From assembly GCA_001179505.1 (NCBI GenBank), contig CDMY01000384.1, positions 1-64,000 on the forward strand: 64,000 nt of DNA. Direction: 5' to 3'. This DNA is from Vitrella brassicaformis (taxonomy: Eukaryota > Sar > Vitrellaceae). The position numbers were made by a program, and so were the translations under genes. How positions within the stretch are numbered: the first letter of the stretch is position 1; the number at the start of each line of letters is the position of its first letter. The notes beneath the pieces were generated by a model. The model searched no databases. It saw only the letters and a program-made list of their open reading frames with translations, and was not told where the DNA came from. Positions 56,201 through 64,000 of the stretch are shown here, piece by piece.

Positions 56201-58657
56201 AGGTGGGTCATGGGTATAGGGGTCGGTACTGTGGCGGCAGCTTCAAGGGCATGGCGGCGAAGGTGGCCTACCTCCGAGACCTGCACGTCACGTCGCTGTG
56301 GATGTCCCCACTAATGCAGAACACCAAATGCACTTTCGACGGTAGGTATCCACTCACAGCGCACAGATGTGTCCATCTCGCTGGTCAGGTCATGCTGTGT
56401 CTTTCTCTCTCTGTGTGTGTGTGTGTCATGCAGGGTCCGCCCCGAGCAACTGGGAGCGCATCAACAGCCACTTCGGTACGTCAGCTGACCTGCAGTCGCT
56501 CGTCACGGCCGCCCACAGCCAGCACATCGGCCTGATACCCGAGGTGGTCGTCAACCACGTCGGCAGGGCGGGGCCGCACTGGGGCGACGTCGTGTCGTCC
56601 CAGCGGCCCGCATACGCCACCATTTACCCCTTCAACGCCACCCACTTCTACCGCCCCTTCGCAAAGTGCCACCCTGCCAGCGAGGTGGCCAGCACCTCCA
56701 AGCTCACATCACGCGAGCGCATCAGACGGCTGGAGCAGTGCTGGCTCAATAGCTACCCCGACCTCGATACGACCGACCCATTCGTGGAGGAGTATCTCTC
56801 ACAGTGGGCTCTTGACGTGGTGCTGCGGTACCAGTTCGACGGCGTTGCTGTGAGGGACATCGGACATGTCGACACGGCTTTCTGGGAGCGGTTCCTGCGG
56901 CACTTGTCCACCCCAACAGAGCGGGGGGCGAGGAAAATGTGGGCGATCGGCGAAGGCATGACCTTTCCCGATGAAGCGCTTGGCTCGAGGGCGTTGCAGC
57001 TGCAGCACCTGGCGGCTTACCAACACCGGCAGCAGGCCAGCATGTTTGATGGCGTGCTCAACTACCCCCTGACATGGGCGCTGCGAGAGGCCTTCGCGCC
57101 CGATGTGGTGAGACGCAAGTCGATGCACGGGGTGGCCGAGACCTTCGCCCTCATGAAGCAGCTCTACAGCGCTCCAGGTCGAGCGGTGAACTTCCTGGAG
57201 AGTGTGGACATGCCCCGGTTTCTGCACGGAACGCTCCCATGGGACATGGGGCGGAACGAGGCGCCAAGCCGGGACACGCTGTCGATGGACGCACCGTCTG
57301 TGCGGCAGTACCAGAATGCACTCACCATTGTGGGGGCTGCGGAGGGGGTCCCCATGTTCATCTACGGCACAGAACAGATCAAAATGGCTGACAAAGGTGC
57401 GTTGGCAAGGGGGGAAACACATTGACGGATAAATGTACGTGTGTGTGTGTGTGTGTAGATGAGCGTGCGCCACTCTGGCTGAGTGCGTATGACACGGCAG
57501 AGGGGTCGCTCTACGGCTTCCTGAAGACCCTCAGTGCCCTCCGCGTCAACGGGCATCTCGACGGGCCGCAGAGAGAGCTCCTGGTGACGGAGACAGGGAG
57601 GGAGGGGAAAGACCGCCCCAGCCCACCCACCCACCCAACCACATGTGTGTGTCGTGTGTCTTGTCTCAGGTGGAAGATGACGTATACGCCTTCAGCCGGG
57701 GCGACGGCGGCAGTGCCGGCACAGGCACATACGCCATCGTCGTCGCCACCAACATGGGCGTCGGCAAACACACGACCATCAAGATCCCCAAACGCGCCCT
57801 GCCCTCCTCGCTTGTCGACACTGATGCGGCAGAGCAGGGTCTGTGTGAGGCACTGATTCCTTTGGGCAACGCGGCTCACTGCTTTGGGCTGAGTGTGCGG
57901 TTGGAGGGCAAGGAGAAGTGTGTCGTGCCTAAGGGAGAGGGGGACGCTGCGCAGGTGGAGGAGATATATGACCCTGACACTTGCCTGGTCAGCAAGCCCA
58001 CACACACACACACACGACATATAGCCACCCACCGCTTGTGTGTTCCGTCTCTGTGCCACGCACAGGCGCAGGAGGGCTGCTGCTGGGTGCCCATGTCCGG
58101 CCAGCCGTCGTGCTTCAAAGCCAGAGAGGGAAACGGAGACAAAGGTGCCCTCACAGCACAGGCCCTGTCAGCGCCGTCACCGTCGAGTGACTGCCCGACG
58201 GACGCTCTGTTCGAGGAGAGGTGGCCGTGTGGCTCAATCCGCGACCAACACGCTTGCAGGGTAAGTGGGCACACAGACCATGTGAATGAGCACCGGCTGG
58301 GTAATCATCTGAGTGCGTGTCTGTCTCATGCAGGCTCAAGGGTGCTGCTGGGACCCCCAGCCCGACTCGTTAACGAGCCCGCCATGCTTCACCACATCAC
58401 CCCATTCTCCCCCCAGCCCCCACACACACGCATCAACGTCGGCGTCGTCTCTCCAGGCCGACACCACCCAGTCGCCCCCGCCGCCGCCGCAGCAGCTGAC
58501 CACAAGTGACTGCTACCCTGTGTCTGCCCCTGGGGGCGAGGAGGGCGATGGTTATGTGCACATTCCCATCCGTGGTGGGATGCCCCGGGTGCTGCTGCCC
58601 AGACACACGTACACGCCGTCAGCGGCAGTGCAGGTCCATGGCATCAGCGATGAATGA
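50784..58657 (+). CDS. Giant secreted mosaic protein: Cys modules, GH13 amylase-like domain, trefoil domains
   Basis: Thirteen exons: 50784-52215, 52289-52540, 52623-53162, 53247-53456, 53533-54042, 54116-54649, 54713-55354, 55439-56341, 56434-57396, 57459-57583, 57670-57987, 58066-58260, 58334-58657. A signal peptide (MQLAAALALNLAAAGVLLLL) leads into an acidic, Thr-rich stalk. Then come alternating units. One looks like a beta-sandwich (HPFTIEMVLEH, PYVMC, GTYRVRAVF; and SPFNMEVHTWH, PFTLC). The other is a Cys module (ACCPVACGRC, ACCASTCGVC, SCCPAFCSTC, ACCPAECGRC, TCCSGSCGTC, each followed by a CC and a PC pair). A GH13 domain follows: YCGGSFKGMAAKVAYLRDLH, IPEVVVNHVG, FDGVAVRDIGHV, WAIGEGM and NFLESVDMPRF. 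The nucleophile position reads Arg rather than Asp. Two trefoil P-domains with GCCW and PxCF end it. Likely surface or wall carbohydrate binding. Confidence 0.8.
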
Positions 58658-59077
58658 GGGGAGCTCGGCTGTGGCGCCCGATATATGGGTGGGTGATCTA
58701 GGTGCGGTGTGGTGTCTCTGTGCTGTTGCTGTCGGACGGAGTGCCTGTTGGTGTGTGTTGGTAGGTAGTTTGGTGGGATGGGGGGGGGCTGTCGTGTGCA
58801 TGCTGCTGGTCTGTCTCCATCAAAGCGTGCGTGTGTGTGTGCGTGTAGTAGTAGATTTTTGCTGACGTCTAAACGTCAGTCACTTTCTGACCGAAGAGAG
58901 TAGTGAACACTACACACCACACGCCAGTAGAAGCACATCCAACACACGTACACACACGCACTGGGCTGCTTTGCTTACATACAATTGGCCACAACACTGA
59001 CACATTTAATTACGACGCCAATTCGGTGCATGAGAGATTTGGTTTCGTTTGGTTTGGTTTGCCCGGGGTGTGTGAAT

Positions 59078-59109
<32 letters not shown>

Positions 59110-60217
59110 GGATGTAAGGAGACTTGATATGATGTAGTATGACAGTGGGAGTGTCCACATGCATATAAATGTGTGCAGGGTACGGTCGGTACACACAGAG
59201 GCGGGGAGAGAGCCACGACACGCACACACTTTGTGTCACCAGGCAGACAGACAGACAGATGCCATAGAGGTCTCGATAAGCTCAACCAGTGAGAGCCTCA
59301 GCGCCCTGTCCGTCGGCATTTCCTTGGTGTGGCAGCACCTGGCAACGCAAACCGATGAAGGCTCGCCGCGCCTCATCGACTGACATCGCCGGGCGCTCCC
59401 CGACCACGGAGTTGCCGACGTGATGGAGCGTCTTGTTGCAAGGGGAGAGAGAAGCGCACGCAAAAATCGACACAGGAAAGCAGCTACAGTAGAAGCTCAG
59501 ACCAGCTTGACAAATCAACAACTCATCCATCCATCCAGCCAGCCATCCAGCCATCGACTCATCGACTCAGGTCACTCAATCACTCATCCGCTCACGGAGA
59601 AACGCATACCTCTGCACATGAAGTGAAGGTCAGAAAGCGTATTGGCTGGCGAGGCGGGGACGCTCAGCCGTTTACTTTGCTGCGAAAAACGAGGCAAAGC
59701 AAAGAATGACAGAGACAGAACGGAGAAAGAAAGACACAAGAGCTGGCGCCGCCCAGCTGGCCAGTGATACGTGTGTGTATGCGTGTATGTGTGTATGCAC
59801 TATGTACACCTGCACCCACAGACAGGCATCCGCGTGTGAGCAGCAGTGTGCCGTGATGTCAGCCGGCTGTGGGCCACCGGCCTCTCGTCAGCTCATTCGC
59901 AGACAACGAGGGGGCGATCGCCAACATCGAGCCGACACCACGGCACGTACAGCCGCCCACCACGACCCACAGCAATACACCAAAAGCACCAGACAACCAT
60001 CGTCACACGTGTCGGGTCAGGCAGGACCTTCCTTAAGTCTTAAGTACCTGTGTTGTCACGCATACATGACAGACATCATGTGTATAAAGCGGCCCCATGC
60101 CCGCATCCACGCCACAACGAGAAACGACCGATGAAAGAAACGAATAAAACCCCACAACGACCGACCAACACACGAAGATCGCTTCACACAGCATCTATCC
60201 ATCCATTCATCCATCCA
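58658..60217. other. Intergenic, convergent
   Basis: About 1.5 kb between convergent genes. It holds TG tracts (58826-58848, 59083-59110), a CATC tract (59525-59560) and a region at about 59300-59460 whose minus strand reads VGNSVVGERPAMSVDEARRA, possibly an isolated exon. Nothing further can be supported. Confidence 0.4.
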
Positions 60218-63200
60218 TCAGGGGTGGCTAAGTGTCGACCCCTGCCGAGTGAGCTGCCTGGCCATTTGGTTCTTGAGGCTCAGCTGCACCGTCTGCACAC
60301 TCACGGCGTGGCTGGTCAGGGGCGTATAAGGCATGAGCACCGACGAGGTGCTCCCCTGCGGCCGCATCCGGTGGGTCGGGAAGAGGATGGGCTTGGCGGG
60401 TATGCCGCCGAACCGCTCGCCGCGCTCGAACTCCTCCCCCTTCATCATCAACGACATGGGGGCCAGGTAGGAGCCGTCAGCCTTCATTGGACGGTAAGGA
60501 GATCCAGGCACATGGGTGCGTCGGGATGGAGGGAAAAGGTGTGTGTGTGTGAGTGATTGTGTGTGTATACCATGTTGGTTGTGTAGAGGACGACGGCGCG
60601 TGTGCCGACTGTGCACCTGCGGCCTATGGTGATGGTGCCCATCTTCATGATGCGGTCCTCAAACAGGTGGCCTGCACAACACACCAACAGACACACACAC
60701 ACGACACACACATGCACTCCCAAATCCCAAATGCGATTTCCCCTCCCTCCCTCTCTCCCTCTCTCCCCTGTCAGCTCAGCTCACCCTGCACAGTGACATC
60801 GTCGTTGATGCAGGCGTCATCGCCAATCGCCACCAAGTCAGGCTCGGTCAGGTGAGGCGTCGCCATGTACACCCTGCTGCCAATCCGCGCACCCAGCAAA
60901 TGGAACCACATGGGCAGCAGGGGAGTGCCGATCAGCACCCGGATGAAGCTGTTGAAGGCCAGGTCTTCCTCCAGCGCATTGGAGAGCTCGGCGCGCCAGA
61001 CGAACGACGACCAGAGGGGCGCCTGCTGCTCGCCGTACCTGCCCACCAGCAGCCACTTGCCGGCGATGGCGACTATGGCGTTGACGGAGCCGTACAGCCA
61101 GAACATGGCCGGCATGAGGAAGAGGCCCCACCAGCCGAGATCGGTCAGAGTGATGGTCCCCACATACCTGACACACACACACACACAGGGAGAGAGAGAG
61201 AGATTCAAACACACCTCTCCCTGTCTGTCCGGTTCTAGTGGATACCTACCATGCAAGCAGAAACGAGTAGACCGACACGATCCCCGGCAGTATGGTCCTC
61301 AGCGCCTCAATCGACCCCCGTATAGGGTACAGGTGCACAGGGGGGTTGAAGGTGCGGCTGTCCCCGCTGTCCTTGACCACGGCACGGTTGGCGAGCGGGA
61401 AGGGCAGCGACCCCAGCCACGACGTCCCATCCTTGGCCTCGTCCGCACCGGGGGCAAGGGACATCACCCCCAGCAGCGTCTCCTTGCCGAAGCGGCTGCC
61501 CCCCGGCACACAGGCGTTGTTCCCGAGGAATGTCCTCTCCTCACACATCACCTTGCTGATGCAGAAGTTGCGCTTGGCGTCGACGGTCCAGCCCCCCAGG
61601 CCGACGAAGTCTGCCACGAAGCAGTCGTCACCGATGTGCAGCATATCGGGGGTCCAGTGGCGGGCGTCGGAGATCTCCACACGGCGCCCGAGCTTGGCGC
61701 CAAGAAGGTTGAAGTAGGTCCGGGTGAACATGGTGGAGTAGAACTGAGTGAGGCGGAGGAGGCCCAGAGAGAAGCACATGGATGGTATGGTATAGGTGTG
61801 TGGGGGGGGAGCTGACCTGGTGGGCGAATGTGAGAGTGATCTGTTGAGCCCAGTGGTTGACCCACCACCTCAGGTAGAGCCACCCGTACAGCGGGTAGGC
61901 GCCCTCCTTGATGCGCTGCACCGTCACCCACTTGAGCACCACCGTGAACAGCAGGTACCACAGCAGCCCGCCCACCACCAGCACCGGCGCCCACGCAGCT
62001 CCCACAGAGAACCCCTCATTGGTCGACACACGCACGGCCTCGGTCGTTGCCCAGAGCCAGGCCATCAGGGGCACCCCAAGGGCGAGGAAGATCACGTAGT
62101 AGCCGAGGAGCACGCCAAAGCAGAACATGGCGAGGGTGGCGGCGCCCACACGTCTGTGCTCGACCCTGTCGTCCTCGACGTCGATGGCGATGGTGAGGTG
62201 CCGCTTTGGCGTGCGGACGTTGGCAGCATTGCTGTCGTCGTGGGTCTTCTTGACGGATGACTTGGTGGGGATGGCCACTCTGTTGGAACCCCTTGCAGGT
62301 GCTCCCTCCCAGTGTGCTGATGCGGGGACTTTTTGGCCAGAATGGAGGACGGCGAGGTTGCCGATGGAGCCGCCGTCGCCAATCTCCGTGTTGAGGTTCA
62401 CGCCACTGGGGGGCAGCAACGCAGAGAGAGGGGTGGTGGTGGTGTGTGTGCGTGCGTGTGTGGGGCTGTGGTCTCACCTTCGCTGTCCGAGCACAGCGCC
62501 TCGGCCTAGTTTCACCGTTCCAAGCCTCAGCTTCCCGTCCTCGACCTCCCAGCATGACACCCGAGCACCCACATTGATCACCTGCACACCCACACCCACA
62601 CAGAGGTGAGTGGTTGTCCATGTAGAATGCGGCCATCCATCCCCTTCCTCTCTCTCTGCTCACCACATCGTCATCGAGTGTCAGGAGGTCATAGCCCGAC
62701 ACGAGCGTGGAGGCGATGTGCACGTTGCGGCCGACCTTGACGCCATACAGCCGCAGCACCCACGACAGCACTGGGGTGCCCGAGAACATGGCCAGGGGGG
62801 CGCCCCAGGTCTCGACGATCCACCACCTCAGGAAGTACCAGCCCCACCTACTCATTCATTCACAGACAACACAAGACATGTCAAAGAACCGCTCCTTCCC
62901 TCTCTCTCCCTCTCTCTCTCTCGTCTGTCTCTCTTCCTTACAGAGGGTGTTCTCCGGGCACCACTTTGCCGAGGACGATCCACTTGACGGCGACGGACAC
63001 CAGCACCCACACGGCCCATGACACGATCGTCCACGCGGGGAATGTGAAGATGACGTATGTGACGGAGTACTGGTCCAAAGTCTCCTCGATCGCCCACAGC
63101 CCGGCCGCCACCCACAGCGCCGCGAAGGCCGACAGGAAGAGCAGGAACACACCCTGCAGGAACCACACCGTCCAGCGCGTCAGAGCCGGGGCCTGATAGC

Positions 63201-64000
63201 ACAAGACAACACAGCCACACATGTCCATGAGGACAAAGGTCCATCACACACCACCACACTCATCTCGTTCCTACCCCGCCTGATTCGGTTTGTGTCTGCA
63301 ATCTTGACTTGATCGACTTAAGACCCGTCGCAAATCGTGTCGCCAGGCGGCCCAGCGGCGTCTGTGGTGGTGTGTGGGTGAACACACGCGCCCGGGGCAG
63401 CCGCAAAGGCACCCCCTCGGCCCTGCATGTGTCGGTGATGTTGGTGGCGAGCTTGCGGACTGTCCGGGCGTCGTAGAGGTCGCGGACGGCCGTGGGAACC
63501 ATCCGGATCTTCTTGCGCAGGGCGGAGATGAACTGACGATCGACACACGAGGGACTGTGCATGTGGTCGTGTGATGCGGTGTGGTGTGGTGTGGTTGTGC
63601 GAGAGTGGGTAGGTGCCCGGGCAGGTACCTACCTGTGCGGCGCTGAGCGAGTTGCCTCCCAGTTGGAAGAAGTCGTCTTCGGCGCCGACCCTCTCCACAT
63701 TCAACACCTGCACTCACACACAGAGAGAAATCCCCGCACCCCTACACATCACACCCTCTCACAACACTCTCGCTCCCTCCCTCCCTCCCTCCCTCTCACG
63801 TCCGAGAACAGCTCAGCGAGCGTCGTTTCCAGGACTCCCTCAGGCTCAAGGTACTCGTTCCCCGGCCCCCCACCGGCACCACTGCCCGGTGCGGTCTCGC
63901 TGCCCGGCGTGGGCATCTTCTCGAGCGCCTTCCTGTCCACCTTGCCAGTGGGTGAGATGGGAATGGCGTCGAGCAGGACGTACCGGGCGGGCACCATGTA
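60218..64000 (-). CDS. Pls/PosA-type NRPS-like synthetase, 3' part
   Basis: The gene enters from beyond 64000. Exons: 63800-64000, 63633-63707, 63275-63532, 62942-63192, 62664-62848, 62478-62581, 61817-62405, 61250-61743, 60785-61167, 60571-60671, 60218-60481. It opens with the end of an adenylation domain (ISPTGKVDRKALEKM, the A10 motif), then a carrier domain with the phosphopantetheine site DDFFQLGGNSLSAAQ. Membrane helices alternate with three repeats of a left-handed-helix-like unit: YGVKVGRNVHIASTL, LGAKLGRRVEISDARHW and LGARIGSRVYMATPHL, each followed by a GDD or LDDD phrase. That layout is the terminal domain of Pls/PosA-like synthetases (TIGR02353), which in Streptomyces make poly-lysine. 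Substrate cannot be read here because the A-domain core is outside. Bacterial-type architecture in an intron-rich gene. Confidence 0.8.

Noticed and set aside
1-64000. tRNA, rRNA, CRISPR arrays and typical transposase genes
   Set aside because: None was found by eye on either strand; a tRNA scan would be needed to exclude split tRNA genes.
1-64000. Bacterial origin of the contig, suggested by the NRPS-like gene and high GC
   Set aside because: Spliceosomal introns interrupt this gene and nearly all others, and the gene set is eukaryotic.

Overview
The window is nuclear DNA from a compact, GC-rich eukaryote. Almost every gene is split by short introns (about 35-250 nt, mostly GT..AG) that are packed with TG/CA, CAGA/TCTG and CATC microsatellites, and genes on opposite strands sit close together. 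The spliceosomal gene LSM4, the RNA polymerase III subunit RPC11, the primase large subunit, an MLO-like membrane protein and a plastid-type bipartite leader on an Mpv17-like protein together suggest a photosynthetic alveolate. A chromerid such as Vitrella is my best guess, but this is inference from style and gene content, not a database match. All exon models were spliced by hand from the sequence.

Layout. 1-6.6 kb (minus strand): one intact gene joining a polynucleotide-kinase-type P-loop domain to a protein-kinase-like domain (3514-6534), followed by decayed, scrambled copies of the same family and a piece of a second kinase gene. 7.1-9.0 kb (+): RING-variant membrane protein. 9.4-11.9 kb (-): Mpv17-like protein with a plastid-type leader. 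12.2-15.8 kb (+): Fun30/SMARCAD1-type SNF2 ATPase. 16.5-19.5 kb (-): MLO-like seven-helix protein with C-terminal EF-hands. 19.7-21.0 kb (-): unidentified secretory/membrane protein. 21.6-25.4 kb (-): RecQ4-like protein with only the second helicase lobe. 25.8-27.9 kb (+): KH protein. 28.3-30.4 kb (+): AT-richer gene for an unknown membrane protein, flanked by direct repeats. 30.5-33.5 kb: repeat-rich stretch with inverted and direct duplications. 33.5-38.7 kb (-): large unknown gene with an internally duplicated exon block and a 300-N gap. 39.4 kb (+): RPC11. 39.9-41.1 kb (-): type I membrane protein. 41.3-42.0 kb (-): LSM4. 42.2-44.8 kb (+): multi-KH, arginine-rich RNA-binding protein. 45.6-48.7 kb (-): primase large subunit. 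48.8-49.8 kb (+): small Cys-rich gene starting in a 63-nt palindrome. 50.8-58.7 kb (+): giant secreted protein with repeated Cys modules, a catalytically altered amylase-like domain and trefoil domains. 60.2-64.0 kb (-): 3' part of a Pls/PosA-type NRPS-like synthetase, cut by the window edge.

The genes do not form one pathway. Several are housekeeping genes for DNA replication/chromatin (primase, RecQ4-like, SNF2) and RNA biology (LSM4, RPC11, two KH proteins). The unusual material is the kinase fusion family, the pseudo-amylase mosaic, the repeat-flanked AT-rich cassette and the NRPS-like synthetase.
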